A DNA stretch of 64,000 nucleotides from assembly GCA_030248065.1 (NCBI GenBank), contig JASAMV010002293.1, positions 93,815 to 157,814 on the forward strand, given 5' to 3'. Position numbers and translations under genes: made by a program. The stretch is from Rhynchonema sp. JSB1_4. Lineage: Eukaryota; Nematoda; Chromadorea; Monhysterida; Xyalidae. Below the pieces are notes generated by a model. It did no database searches, was not told where the DNA came from, and was given only the letters and a program-made list of their open reading frames with translations. This document shows positions 12,341-25,606 of the stretch, piece after piece. Position 1 is the first letter of the stretch; each line of letters opens with the position of its first letter.

Positions 12341-15300
12341 TTTGATGGAGTGCGCTGCTGTTGACCTGGAATTGAAAGGCAACATTTTTAGAACGAGTGT
12401 TGCCTGAGCACACTAACAACGCGAAGTTTATATTTAGCATCTGCGCGCATAGCCTGAAACTACCACCATCAAAAATGCATGCACCCACAGAAGTGCATCA
12501 CGTTCACTGTTCGTGACTCATGAGCGTTATAAGGTTAAAATTAAGCCGAAGAGAGAGAAATGTCTTCAGAACAGCGGTCATGCCCTGTTTTATGCATGTA
12601 CCTTTGCGTAAATGCCACCTTGCAGTGGGCACAGGAAAGAAATTTGTTCCCTCACTTGAATACCATGGTAACGGAAAGTTGCCACCCCGAACCTTATATG
12701 AAAAAACATAGGGAGGCCCACTGGGGAGAGCGGACAAAATGGCAATGAAGCCGCATTAGACATCGCTCGTGTATAATAAGTTCGCTCGTTTATTGGTGAA
12801 TGAAAGGTGCAAAGCAACTATTTCGGGAACATAAAAGTGTACATATGTCCACCGACAATCTACGAAATCGGCTTGTGTCCATTCCAACGGGCGTAGACAA
12901 GTGTGACCATTGCAGAAACTAATGACCCGGGACAAGCGACCCTTTGTCGACGGAGCCAGCTAAAGACCGGCCATTTGGTAATTTATGGCCACTATTTAAC
13001 GACAGAATGACGAATAAGTGCACACTGCGCCTAGTTTTCCACACAGGTACAAAAACTAAGAAGAACGGATAAGCCACTGAAAGGGCGCGCAAAAGTATGT
13101 AAAAACTTCAACCGCTCGTTTCCGTTTCTGTGTTTTTTGAATGTGCTCAAATTGCGGTTCGGAAAGCATTTCGGAGCTCAATATAACTTTTTTGAAACGC
13201 TGGAAGTCCACCAAGTTCTCAGCGTCAGCTATAAACATTTGAATAGCATAGCGTTGCATACATATTACTTTTCCACTTCTTCAGAAACTCTGGTTCTCCA
13301 GCATTATCTTTGGAGCATCAAAAACGAACGTTTGGAAAACAACAACTTACGATCAACAAGAAAGAACATGTGCGAGAAAACGCAGCAAATAAATATTTGA
13401 GTGGTTCACACGTCATCTTGTTGACACATGTTCAACACCACACGATCGGTGGTAAAATTCAGTTCTCGGACAGAAGAGCGGTTCGCATCGTATAGGGATG
13501 TGACAGGTCCTTAGCTGCACGCTACCTGAGATAGCCGAAAAGGCTGCCGGCTCAATTTCGGATTCGCTTTAGATTCGCGGACAGAACATAAAAAATCAAT
13601 CCCAAAATAAGGATAGTGCACAGGCACACCCAAAAACCACATGAGCTCCATGTGGAAAGTTTTTTTTTGCGGAATAACACCCATGGGCGTGTCAAAGGGG
13701 CACCATCCGGTACTCTCCGGTAGCACACCGAGATGTTTAAAGTGGTTCCCGCATAAGCCACCGCCACAGCGCCTCATCATAAAGTATAATCTGCACATCA
13801 TGAGGAGAAGAACACCACGTCAATCAACACACACCAACAGTTGCGTGCATCAAGTTTACACGTCTGTGAGGATTCAATTTGCACAGAGTGTAAACCCTCT
13901 GGGCAGAGTGTGATGCTTCAAAACTAGCGTGAATTTTTGGGAGCCCTTCAAAGCCTAACTGTGGTTCTTTGGGTGTAAAGCTTCCAGTGAGAATTTTGCG
14001 GTTTTGGGGGTCAGAAAACAACCTGCCAGTGTTCTCACTACGACAGCAAGCACCCAGTTTCCAAATCAAAGTTTACGACGAGCAAGATTTACGAACTGGA
14101 CATACAGTATGTAATAAACTAGGTCCACCAAATTGTTTGGGTCATAAAAGAGGTAGTATACACAATATTTCTTGCAGACGCAGCATTATGGAAATGGAGT
14201 GATTCAGGTGCTATACATTCCACCGTTTTATGACGAAATAAGCGCTTGTAAAAGTTTCAGATCAACATATTGCTCAATTTGAGTCGCGGTCCGCTTTTAC
14301 GAGCCGATCAAAAACTAATAAAACGATCAAATTCGCGTTCCAAATCGGAAAATTCCTGACAAATGAGCTTAGAATGTCATCAAAATTCAATAAAACGAAA
14401 CGCAAAACCTGAATATAATATCTGAACAAAATTGAAGTGTGTGTGTGTGTGTGGCAGGGCAGGCGCAAAAGCAAGCAGGTTTCAGATACTATGTAGAGAG
14501 TTGGCTCCAGGTTGGTGTTGTCTGACTAATGTTGTAGCACACAGACAGGTATAACGCTTGGATGATGTTTATGTCATGTGCATGATCTTGGCAGTGCTTT
14601 TTGACAGGAAACTGTTCAGCATGTTGTCAACAACTGCTGACAAATGTTGACTATTCAACATTATACAAATGTTGAATTTTAAAAATATTAATGTTTCAAA
14701 TACATATGTGATTTTTCAAAATTTATAGCTATAAAACAAACAATATTTTCATGCTGCCGCGATAATAGCACCACAACAGCCAGACTATGATGAGAACACA
14801 CCAAGGTTATTCAGCGCACCACCATGTTTCGTATGCTGTTTTGGGTTGGGTTTGACACAACAAAAAGAATGCACAGGTAGGTTATTTTCATTTGGCATGG
14901 CACCAAATTCAGTGGCGTGATTTTCCTTCATAAATCAGGCTAACATTGTTCAGAAACATCTCTCTGCCAAAAGCGATGATTAAAGCTGTTTATAAACAGA
15001 AAAACGTTCGTTCCCCAGAGTTTTGTGTGCAGACACGCGATACCAAATTTTCTGTCTGCGGAAAATTATGATTCACAAAGTGAAAAAGTAGCCTCGGTTT
15101 TTATCTCAAACCACAGAACGGCTCACATCACTGTTTACGACCACTGTTATTTATGTGTTGTAATTGCGGTGAGAATAAATGCGGTGAAGGTGAAACACGT
15201 CGATTTTATTCCAATAACTCCCAATAAAAAGTTGATGTGCAATTTCCAATGCATGAAAACCAGATGCAGTTTGTACTTGACGTTAAAACAGAATGACTAA

Positions 15301-15353
15301 CGGTGGCTATAATGGCAGACGAGAGATCAATTCACAGACTAAAATGCAAAAAC
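12341..15353. other. Intergenic region, no gene seen
   Basis: I find no exon series here. A short (GT)n microsatellite lies near 14438. Nothing else is recognised. Confidence 0.45.
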
Positions 15354-17302
15354 TCAGTGAAGTGCAAACCAACAGAAAATGGTGAAAAGCAGAAATATCA
15401 CAACCAAATTTGTTTCCGCCGGTGTCCTGTGCGCCGTGCAAGCGCACTGTCTGCAGTTTTTGAGTTGTTCCTCGCGCCAAGCCCTCCGCTCAGCTATTCG
15501 TCTCTGTTTCTCTTTCTTTTCTTCTTCTGCTTTTAGCCTTGCGGCTTCGTCAGCTTCGATCTTCCTCCGCGTCTTTCTGTCGAGTTGCACTTTGATACTG
15601 CCCGATTTGTCCAGAATGACTTTCGGCGGTGCCGTTGCGTTTTCTGGGGCCTGGAAGATTTCTTTGGGTCACCGTTTTTTCATGGTTCACATTTCCAGTT
15701 TCTTGCCATTACCATGCCAGCGAAGTCATACCAGAATCTAAAAAAACATTAGAAATAATATAATAAATAAATATAGCTTAATGAAATTAAAAACACGTCC
15801 TCCATGTACCTGAGTTTGTGACCATTCATATCCGGGTATGCACTTGTGACAATCACATGATAAATGGTTGATAACAGCTTTGGTCGTTGCGCTGTCTGAA
15901 CATGAAGGGCGACCGGCCACCTGAAAAATGTTTTTCTGTTTTTTTTTGTTTCTGGTATGCATTCACACTCACGGTGACCTGCTTACGACACCACCTGTCC
16001 GTGAAAACAGGTGGCAGCGGGTATAGCGACGACTCGTTGTGCAATGTTCACATTACTGACGATGACCTGGTGCACCAACAGTGCAATATAACATGAAGAG
16101 GAAAATGCATACCAAATCATCTGAAACTCACAGCCGAATAGAGCTCATAAACGTCGCCAACATCGAATGTGGAATAATCGACACCACGAATGCACTCGGT
16201 ATCGGCGGTTAGTCGAACTGAAGACTGAGTGAAAAATCAATCCGTTTATTGAATGGTTTCTTAGAACATATTGAACCCGGGGCTTCAACTGATTGGTGTG
16301 CTCATTATTGATATGGCACGAGTACAACGCATCTTGTGTGCACAGCACACCCATCCGATCTGGCAGTGTTTGATCTGTTCGCTCCTGGGTTCAGAGCAAG
16401 ATCTCAGCCACAAACCTCCATCTCTGGTAAATGAGGAGCAGGCACTATGCTGCGGGGTCAAGGTATACGACGCTGTGAAATTGGTGTATCGTGCTTATTT
16501 GGACAGAATGTACATATACCGGTTCTGGATAACTTACACAATAGGCACCACCATTTTAAAAAATAAAGATTTAATAGGTACACAGTTTTACGGCATCCAA
16601 GCAAGAAAGATTTGTAGCAAGTGCGGTCCCAATAATCATCAATTTTCGTTACTATAGTAAATTTCCAAATTCACTGCCGCACAGTAAAATGCGCCCCATA
16701 GTTAATGTCAAGTTATAAACCCGAACGCTAAACCATGCGCAGTTCTGAAACAATGCGCGCAGCTGCCTGGCTATGGCTGGCAAGCTGCGTGTGGGTTGGT
16801 TGTCCGACTGTTTCACAAGTTGATTTTCGGGTTTAGAACCTGACATTAACTATGGGGCGTACTTTACTGTGCGGCAGCGAATTTGGAAATTTACTATACA
16901 CAATGACGAGACGCACCTCCCAATCCCCTGTATCTCCGCAACGTCACACAATACAGGTAGTCGGCAGCAAAGCTCTTGAAACATTCCTCTGTGTTCACAT
17001 CTGGCGGACACACTTTGGCCTTGGACGGACCCAACGACTTCTTGTCCACGCACATGTTGCACATTCGATCATTCTGAATATAAATTTGCAGGACAATCAT
17101 TTGAAAAACACGTCATGAATCCGGGACATGGGCCAGGCCAAATTTTCTGCTGGAATAACCAGAAATAATCGTCCACATCAAACTATGAAAATCTGAAAAA
17201 AGTGTAAGAACAAGGAACCTGTGTGACAGATTGATTGATTTGTCGAGTGAAATCAGTTGCCACAGCCAGGGAACAGACAAGTTGACAGAGTTGAGCTTGC
17301 AT
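15354..17302 (-). CDS. Secreted cysteine-rich protein with charged helical tail, 262 aa, family not recognised
   Basis: Exons 17302-17219, 17073-16917, 16217-16132, 16032-15979, 15920-15810 and 15650-15354 join in frame (789 nt). Exon 1 encodes a short, hydrophobic, Cys-containing N-terminus that looks like a signal peptide. Exons 2-5 give an extracellular-type segment with paired cysteines (C-x2-C, then further Cys and a C-x-C-x2-C motif before GYEW). The last exon begins APENATAPPK and then forms a highly charged Arg/Lys/Glu helix of about 45 residues, another C-x2-C-x-C cluster and a C-terminal hydrophobic stretch (VVIFLLFTIFCWF) that could anchor it. The exon 3 to 4 acceptor (AACGAG) is weak, so that junction is uncertain. 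A 250-bp inverted-repeat element sits in intron 2. I do not recognise the family. Confidence 0.5.
16653..16899. mobile_element. MITE with about 65-bp terminal inverted repeats
   Basis: The left end (TATAGTAAATTTCCAAATTC onward) and the right end are near-perfect reverse complements for about 65 bases, with TA at both ends, as expected for a Tc1/mariner-type non-autonomous element with a TA target. It lies in an intron of the cysteine-rich gene, 18 bases from exon 2. Confidence 0.8.
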
Positions 17303-20300
17303 GTCGATCGGTTCTCATTCTAGGACTGTCACATTGCGGTTTTTTGAGAAATTTTAGACATTTATCTGCGCTGAAAATTTGTGCAGGGAATAAAGCATGG
17401 AAAAGAGAAACAGTTTGGTCTCCATAAACTCGAGAAAAACTATTTTGCGCGCAGCTCTCGTGATTGGCGCGTGTCCCGTGAGTGAAATTCTCTGCTCTGG
17501 CGTTTATTGCTCGTTTGCAAACCTTTTTTGCACGCGCGGGCTTGAAATTGCCGGTTTGCGGGGGAACAAAACTCCAGAGAGACAATGATATTGTACAATG
17601 AGCAAGACAGTTTGTCTGAATGAGCACAATACCGTACATCAGACCGAAGGTGCAATCGCAATCGCTTCCTTGTACAAACGAAAACATTCCTGAACTTCAG
17701 AAGTGATGCAAACTTTCCATGATACTAAACCATATAGCACGGAGTACATTTTTGCATGACACGGCATACGGCACCCTAAATGGGTATATGGTGCATACTA
17801 CATACATGTATGTATGTCATGGACTTACGAAACATACCAAAGTTATTCTCGAGTCATGGAACGATGAATTGTGAAACATCAGCGACCCAACACAATGTGC
17901 AGTAACTAAACATATAACTACAGTACTCTGAGAGTGTTCCACTGCGTAGTCGAGAGAGGACGCAGAAAGGCACTGATCTAAAGTTGCTTCCATCTCAAAT
18001 AATCCAGCAAGTACGTGACATTATGGCCTGCCAGTTTACTGTAAACGCATGTGCCCGTGCTGGCTTTGGCGTTCCCATGACACAAAACGAAGGAAGTGCT
18101 CATTCATCATTCTAATGCTGCCGTACTTTGCACGCGCACTGAAATATTGCTGTGCCCAATGCGGTGTGGTTCGCAGCTCGTTTTAGCATATGGTGGCTTT
18201 GTAGTTTACTGTCTCATGCACGTAAAGTTTATATTGTGAGTAATTATTGCGAGTATAAATTTTTGTTGTTTATGTCTAGCAATTATTGTACGATAGCAGC
18301 CTGCAATTGGCATCTGCTTGAAAACGCGCAAACGTGTTGGACGCCCGAAAGAAACAGTCGAAACGAAAAAGGCAAAAGCACTTAGAAACAACAGATGATA
18401 ATCGAGTTTTTATAAAATAGACGAGGCTCATTAAAGTTAATGGCTACTAAAGGAAGTTGACAATGACGTTAGACAACGAATTGCGTCAAATACCTTATAC
18501 GTACATGAGTATACCAAAAGGTACTCCGCATAGTCTGCGCTGCGCACTTATACCGCTGTCAGGAACAGCAGTTTGGACACAGCACAGAGTTCAGAAGCAC
18601 TTTTTGCAAGTTTCTCGACTCATAAAAAACCAACACTTAGGGGGTAACGGATCCAGATATCACACCAAAGAAAGCGAATGAAAAAAAATGCTGGCGTTTA
18701 TTGTCAATCTGAACTCAGAAAACTAAGCTGTTCAGTCTAAAAATGGCGTGTGGCATAAAACAAAATGAAATGTGCCACCACAAGCAAGCAGTGTATTCCA
18801 AAAAGTGAACAATAAAACTGGTTCTTATTTCGTGGCCCCAAACGTGAATGATTGCCAAACAATCTAACAGCTGACTCGAATAGACGGAAATAAATAAAAT
18901 TCCTTCCTCGGCACATAAAAGTCCAACGAGGACCGGGCCACATGTGAATTTAATTCGACAGACCACACCCTCAGTTGAGGAAATAGCGAGGATGTAAATC
19001 AAATGCCATCGGGTGTGTTGTGCTTAGAAATAGAAAATGCAGTCACAGTTAAATTTAAGCATTATTGATCTTTTGGAAAACTTATTTTTAAGTTTGCAAT
19101 CTATTTTTTCAATCTCCCGAAATCTAGTTCAGTCAACAGTGTTTTCAGCAACGCTATGTTGCTTCCGACCTGTATTTAGACACAACAAACACCAGCTTAT
19201 GAAAATTTAAATAATTGGTGCAAATTGTGCTTAAATTTTGCGATTCAAATTGCACAGCACGACAGTAAGCAATCGAGCAACAACACTCACTTTCAAAAGT
19301 TATTGTTCAGCAGGTTTAACTCACAGGAAACTCCACTGCTCAGATCGCATGTCCTCCACAAGGACAAAAAACGGAAATTATCGCCCAAGAAAATCTTAGG
19401 TACCTTGATGTGTGTATGGCAGAAACAGAAAGGAAGCCTTTTAGGTTGAATACAATCACATGATACATATCGAGAGAAACATGGAAAAATTACCGCTCAG
19501 TTTGGTATTACTATACGGCAAACTTTGCGATCACCAGAGAGCAAAAAATACGCGGGACTTTAACCAGAATTGAATTAGTGTTCGGTTCATTGTGCCGAAG
19601 CGCGTAAAACCGGTTGCTGACAATTTCATATATTCCGAAAGCCGTTTTGTTCCGCCCTCGTGAATTTGCTATGCTCTAGAAATTATGGACACAGTAGCAC
19701 CACGTGATAAACACGGTCTGTTTCATGATCTGAGAGTTGTTTCTGTATATTTTTCTGAATTTGGGGCTACAACTGTGCAGCGCATGATGGAGGTCTTGTA
19801 GCAAGCTCACTGAGTGTCTTTGTGAAAAACACCCCTTGCTCATGAATTTCAAATTTGGTATAGCTGCTTGGTCGGGTTCTCAGAACGGGGCACCAGATTC
19901 GCATCACTGTTGTCACAGGTGGTCCTGATTTCGGTCACGGGTGCATGTGCAGTGAGTTTGCATGAGAGAATACAACACACAGTCTCTGTGGTCCAGAAGA
20001 AACAAATCAATGGTACGGTTAGATAGGTAGATTTCTAGGACCATACGGTATGGAAAAGACTAATCTTTGAATGTGTAAAAAAAGTGTCAGAGCGCTAATG
20101 CTGCAACCAAGTTTGGAGCTGTCATCAGCAGAATAAAATTTCCATCGCTGACGGTTTGCACGCACAGACCATTATGAGGCCATGGTCCGATCGGGTCAAT
20201 GCCAACAACTTTGGGAAATTTAATTTCAAGTCGGGTTCACATGCAAAAAGAGAGTTTGTCATGATATAAAATTTTATTGGGTGCAATAAATCACGCAACC

Positions 20301-21149
20301 CGGTTAACTGAGTACAAGAAGCGCATGGCTGTATTGAAACTTCTGTTCAAAACGTGAAGTATGGAACCGAACAGTTTTGTGCCACGTGGGATGCACATAT
20401 GGTATGACACGGTACATATCTGTGAGAAGCAACTCACAGAGTTCCAAAAATACAAATGGGACATTCCAGCAGATTCGGGAGCAGGACATCACCAGCAACG
20501 AGATTTGTTTGACAGCGTTTTTTCCGCGCATGAATAAATACCTAAAGGAATAGTTTTCGCTAATGTCCATAGTTTATTCCTGGCTAGGGACATGTTGAAT
20601 TAGTGACTCGGTCAGTACTTAAGCGTGACTCGGTTGAAAATCCTCGATTGCGCTGCAGAATACCGTTCAAAACTTGCTATGAACATAAACAACAACATAT
20701 ATTGTGCCTGCGAAATACACTTGCGGCGCGCAATGTACAGTGAGACAAAACGACAGCAGTATGCGATGTAACATTTGTTTTGTGCCTCGCACGCCTCAAT
20801 GTACATTGCACGCTTCAACTCGCATGTTTGTGGACGTCCACGGCGATGTTTAGACTGTGTTCTGACAACTGATCGAACTTCAGCAGACTAAAATTCTCCA
20901 ATACACTAGTGCACTGACGGGCAAAAATGTTTCGCCAAATGCATATATAAGAACAGCACCGCAAGCAGCGGTCGCTGATCCGGATCGGCGGTGACCGATC
21001 GATCGGTGATTTTTTTGATTCCGAATTAAATTCCGGAATCAATTAAGGACTCAATTAATTAAGAAAAGTATAAACCACGCAAAAATGAATCGATTCCAGA
21101 ACTGATTTCAGAATCGCTCAACGAGCCTTTACAAGCGAGTTCCGAAAAT
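17303..21149. other. Intergenic region, no gene seen
   Basis: Only short AT-rich open frames. One GTGAAACATCAG motif lies at 17871. A single outlying unit of the downstream satellite (CGCACGCCTCA) occurs near 20788. Confidence 0.45.
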
Positions 21150-21880
21150 CCGAACTTCGCACGCCTCATTTGACGTCCGATGTACTTCGCGCGCCTCATT
21201 CTAAGCGTACTTGGTACGCCGCATCATATATCAGCATGGTACAAGCCACTGCAGATGTCAGTGGTACATAATACACGACTGAACTTGGCACGCCTCATTT
21301 GAAGGGGGTGACTTTCGCACGCCTCATTTGATGTGGGGGTGACTTTCGCACGCCTCATTTGAAGTGGATGTGTCTTTCGCACGCCTCATTTGGCGTCGGA
21401 TGTCTTTCGTACGCCTCACTGTACATCGGGTGTCCTTCGCGCGCTTCATCTGACGTCTGATGTCTTTCGCACGCCTCATTTGGCGTCGGATGTCTTTCGT
21501 ACGCCTCATCTGACGTCGGGTGTCCTTCGCGCGCCTCATCTGACGTCGGATGTCTTTCGCACGCCTCATCTTGGCCGACTTTGGCACGCCTCAGTGTACT
21601 TGGCACGCCTCACTGTACGTCGCACGCCTCATTTTGTGTCGATTGTCTTTCGCACGCCTCATCTTGGCCGACTTTGGCACGCCTCAGTGTACTTGGCACG
21701 CCTCACTGTACGTCGCACGCCTCATTTGGCGCCGTTTGTCTTTCGCACGCCTCACTGTACGTCGCACGCCTCATTTTGTGTCGGATGTCTTTCGCACGCC
21801 TCACTGTACGTCGCACGCCTCATTTGACGCAATTTGTCTTTCGCACGCCTCATTTGAAGGGCTGCACTTCGCACGCCCCG
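21150..21880. repeat. Satellite of about 30-bp units based on CGCACGCCTCATTTGACGTC
   Basis: At least 20 tandem units of about 30 bp, each with the core CGCACGCCTCA. From about 21,300 to 21,560 the period is regular at 30 bp. From 21,560 to 21,850 units are grouped in a higher-order repeat of about 92 bp carrying CTTGGCCGACTTTGG. Because 30 is a multiple of three, several frames stay open on both strands (up to 148 codons); these are artefacts of the repeat. Confidence 0.9.
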
Positions 21881-22976
21881 ACCGAGTCGCTAATTCAACA
21901 TGTATGCTAGGGACCGCTTTCAAGATGTTGATATTTTCCGAGAGAAATTGTGGTCGCACCCTCGTACATGTAGTTGCTCTGTGTTCCATGCCATGAAGTA
22001 CAAAGCAGCCGTCATTCAAGAAGCCACTCACTATGGCAAGAAAACAGGGAAGTCGTGTGTACATCTAGGCTCTGTACCTACACGTTTTTATATCGAAACA
22101 ACTCTCTCAAAAATATGGCACGCAAAAACCGGACCGCATAAAAACGTTTTTTGCAGCGCTTTTGGGAAATCAAACTTTTACCGGTCGCTCGCTGCGGACC
22201 GGCGCCACTCACGCAACATGCGCACGCTTGAGAATCATAAAGAAGAATGGCGTATAGTAACATTGAGCATGCGGAGGATTAAAATTGAAATTTAAGACAA
22301 AATTTCGTACAATAAATTCGTTCATCGGGTTAGGAGCCCACTAAAGTGCTCTAACTAACCTCAGATGGCGCGCTCGCACTTTCCATGGGCTATTGCTGTC
22401 GCTCTGATCGAGACGCGAGTGTGTGATACCAGATCCTCTTCTTGTCTCACTTTTCACTGCACCAGTTTTGTTACAGTGTGCGCACAGCAGCAGCGTTATG
22501 TCACCAAATAACGAGGTTTAATTCATCAAAAGCATAAACTGATCATAAACATGAAGATAAAGCACGCAGAAACCACCGTAATCGAAAAAATGGCAATGCG
22601 CAACCGGTTTTGACTTGTTTTCGAGACACTTTTGTGCGAGGTGTAACCTTTTAGAATCTCGGAACGTTCTGAGCATGACTGAGATTTTGATTAAAGTTGC
22701 ACAGCGTTTGGGTGCCAAGACCAGACACTTTTTCTGGTCACACAAACTTTTGCCTCTCAAACTATATGTGACATGCGAACAGGCTTTCAGCGAGCAGCTT
22801 GCGTTTTTTTTCAAACAAGGTCCTGGATACATTGGGCTTTTATTCATTTTCAACAATCATATTTTAAAGGTAAGTTTGAGAATGAAAATATAGTTGAACA
22901 AAATGCATTTTCAGATCAGAAAGTTACTAGAACGTTTTCATTATGTACAGGAAGCGGAAATGGGCCTATTTTACGC
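21881..22976. other. Intergenic region, no gene seen
   Basis: No convincing exon or repeat between the satellite and the gene end at 22977. Confidence 0.4.
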
Positions 22977-23615
22977 CTACTTTTTCTGTTTGATCAAGTT
23001 CAGAAAATATGCCAACGCCCGCGCGTACTGCTTGTAGACGTAGGGGAAACGAATTTCGACTGGAAATTAAAAATGTTTTGGACGAGAAAGTCCACACTGA
23101 AAAAAGTACTGAACACTCATGAAAGCACCAGAAACCAGCATGAACTTTACCTTCGTTTCGGCTCTCGGGTGGCTGCTGTATGCATGGAAACCTCTGCATG
23201 GTGACTGTGTAGGTCAAACTGAAATTATAGGTAAACGAGTCGGTTTTATACCGACGTCTTTTTGTCTCAGGATGCTAAATTTCTGTCCAACTGTAATCAG
23301 TCAGACAGAGGCCCAACTCTAGCAATGTACGGCAACCCATTCAGTAGGGCCTTAAAGATATCAATACAGCTGTTTGATGAACTTCGATGTTGTTGAAACA
23401 AAAATCGTCAAGCCAAGTTGTTCAAATCCCCCGGCGCGTACCTTCCGGCACTGGTGAATCTCTGTTCGACATTGCCGATCACATCGAATGCCACCCTGCG
23501 TCCGTCGAGCGTCATCACCTCGCCACCAGACACCCGGCTGCCCGGCGTCACCAGACGACGGTCAACGATGGACGACCATTTCATCGCTGGGAATGAACAA
23601 CATTGCAGGGCGGCG
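22977..23615 (-). CDS. 3' part of an unrecognised gene
   Basis: Three exons join in phase: 23615-23442, 23218-23151 and 23059-22977 (stop at 22977). The first reads from a good acceptor (ACATTTCAG) and is markedly GC-richer than its surroundings. The peptide runs through AALQCC, then VTPGSRVSGGEVMTLDGRR, a beta-rich stretch, and ends in a basic helical segment YKQYARALAYFLNLIKQKK. About 108 residues are visible. The first exon starts within a codon, so the 5' end must lie upstream (above 23616), where I could not find it. I do not recognise the family. Confidence 0.45.
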
Positions 23616-24446
23616 CTGAAATGTACATAGAGGGATTCTGTTGTTGTATGGCAGCATTTCATTCAACACCATAACCATGGATTATGGAACATCACCCCAC
23701 GCTCTTGTATTGCAGTCATCTGCTGGGCTGATTGATCTACATTGATTTGATTTGGTTAATTGATTTGGTCTATACATTGATGCATATAATAGCACGTTTA
23801 CAGTACTGGGCTGTATCACGATCACCGCGTCCGCGTGCTTCTGTTTCAGTGCATTTGTGTGTGTGTGTGTAGACATCAGCTTGTGTTTCTAATGCATACA
23901 AGATCACAATTCACAAAATCTACACACTGTAGTTTCACGTTACACACGCGGCTGGCTGGCCGGATAAAATGTACAGTCTTCACATGCGCATCCACAAACC
24001 ATCAGGCTCAAGTGGCTCCAGGTTGCTGTCTATCAGTGAAGTCTCAACTGAACAGGTTCTCGCAATGCACGCGAGTGATTGAATGCACGAGCTTCAAAGA
24101 AATCCAACTGAAAAACCGGATTTTTGTACGCCTGTAACGCAGCGACGAGCAGGCTTGAAGGCTTCACCATTGCATTATGGCACTACACAACTTAGTGCAC
24201 AGATACCAGTTTTTTAAACTCAATTTTTAATGACTTGGGCGTGAGCCATTTGAATGCCCTGCCGTCGGAGTTACAAAAGCTAAAAATTCTTGCTTTCTGA
24301 TTTCTCTGGCTGTCTCTTAGGCGCTCCAGCTTCAGTTTAGCAAAAAACCTCGTACCTCGTAATAAAACGAAAAGCGTAAGCTTCGATACAACACACACTT
24401 TTTACACTCCACTGCAACAAATTTGTGATCAAACGAAACTCCAAAA
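23616..24446. other. Gene-poor gap, probably holds unseen 5' exons of the neighbouring minus-strand gene
   Basis: A (GT)n run lies near 23850. No exon could be fixed, but the gene ending at 22977 needs an upstream exon, and the myosin light chain promoter or 5' leader should also lie here. Confidence 0.35.
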
Positions 24447-25606
24447 ATGGCCGGTAGGTGCTGTTTTATCAATTATTTTTTAATGGGACCCAGTTACTTT
24501 TGCATGCGAATTTTGCCCTATTTGATGCCGTGGTGTAGAAATAACCTGTCGCCTAACCATTCACATAGTGGTAGTTTATTTCCCTTCTTTCTTTGCAGCA
24601 TTCCAAGCCCAAGTCACCAACCGTAACCCTTCCACCTACCAGTACAATATAAAGCCAAAGAAACCGCTCGCCCCAACCGGTACCAAACAAGGAGCTGAGG
24701 TGCCAGTAGCGCCCGAGAACCACCGTAAAGTGGCACATTCGTCAGATAATAATCACGTGATCAATGGCGTCAGAAACAATCACGTTAAGATTATAGCGTC
24801 TGCCGAAGGTACATTTACTACCGTTTGGCTAACATTTGTGCTTCTACTGACTCTCTTTGGAAGATTATTTGAGAAAATCACACCAACGTGTAACTTTTTC
24901 AGAGAAAGAAGTCTTCAACCTGTACGATGACAATTGTGAGGGCAAAATCGATGCCATGCATGTGGGTCACGTGGCCCGTGCCCTGGGACTGAAACCAACA
25001 CAAGAAATGGTCTGGAAGGCGTGCGGAAAGGAATACAAGAAATCAGGCAAGTCCAGCTGAACAACAAAAAGTTGAAAGTTTTCTCGGCATTTTTGCACCT
25101 TCAGATGAAATTGAAACAAAACTTTCCAAAAACCATTTCCAGGAGAAAAGAAGTTCAGTCTGGACGAGTTCATGCCGATCTACAACGCCCTGAAGAAGGA
25201 GAAGACACAAGCGACATACAACGATCTGGTCGAGGGTCTGAAACCGTTCGACAAGGAAGAAACTGGCAAAATCCTCGGTGCCGAAATCAAGGTCGCGCTG
25301 ATGAGCATGGGTAAGACCTGATTAATTTGAACACGAAAATACCGTGATTGAATAAAAATTGTGACGAAATTTACAAATGAAGTGTGAATTTAGACAAAGA
25401 TTTTCTTGAATTCAGGTGAACGGGTGACCGGTGCAGAAATGGACGAGGTCCTAGAAGGAGTGCCAGATGCCAATGGCAATGTCAATTACGGAGGTATGAA
25501 ATAAAATCTTTGGGTTCAAGAAAATGTGTCTGTCACGAAAATGTTGAAATCTATTTCAGAATTTATCAAGAAGCTCATGGCTGGTCCGTTCCCTGAACCA
25601 TCCTAA
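24447..25606 (+). CDS. Myosin essential (alkali) light chain with N-terminal extension, 217 aa
   Basis: Six exons: 24447-24453, 24599-24808, 24903-25046, 25143-25310, 25416-25493 and 25560-25606 (654 nt). Residues from about 73 form the EF-hand core of an essential light chain: [15 protein letters not shown], then [56 protein letters not shown] and the C-terminal [15 protein letters not shown]. The EF-hands are degenerate, as usual for light chains that hold the myosin lever arm without binding much calcium. Exon 2 adds about 70 residues with a [13 protein letters not shown] stretch, reminiscent of the Lys/Pro-rich actin-contacting extension of vertebrate MLC1; the family is usually about 150-160 aa. 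Intron 3 has a GC donor (TCAG|GCAAGT). The 7-nt first exon is small but canonical. An ATTAAA lies at about 25698. Confidence 0.88.

Noticed and set aside
21324..21996. Several 80-148-codon frames on both strands
   Set aside because: All are readings of the 30-bp satellite, which lacks stops in several frames.
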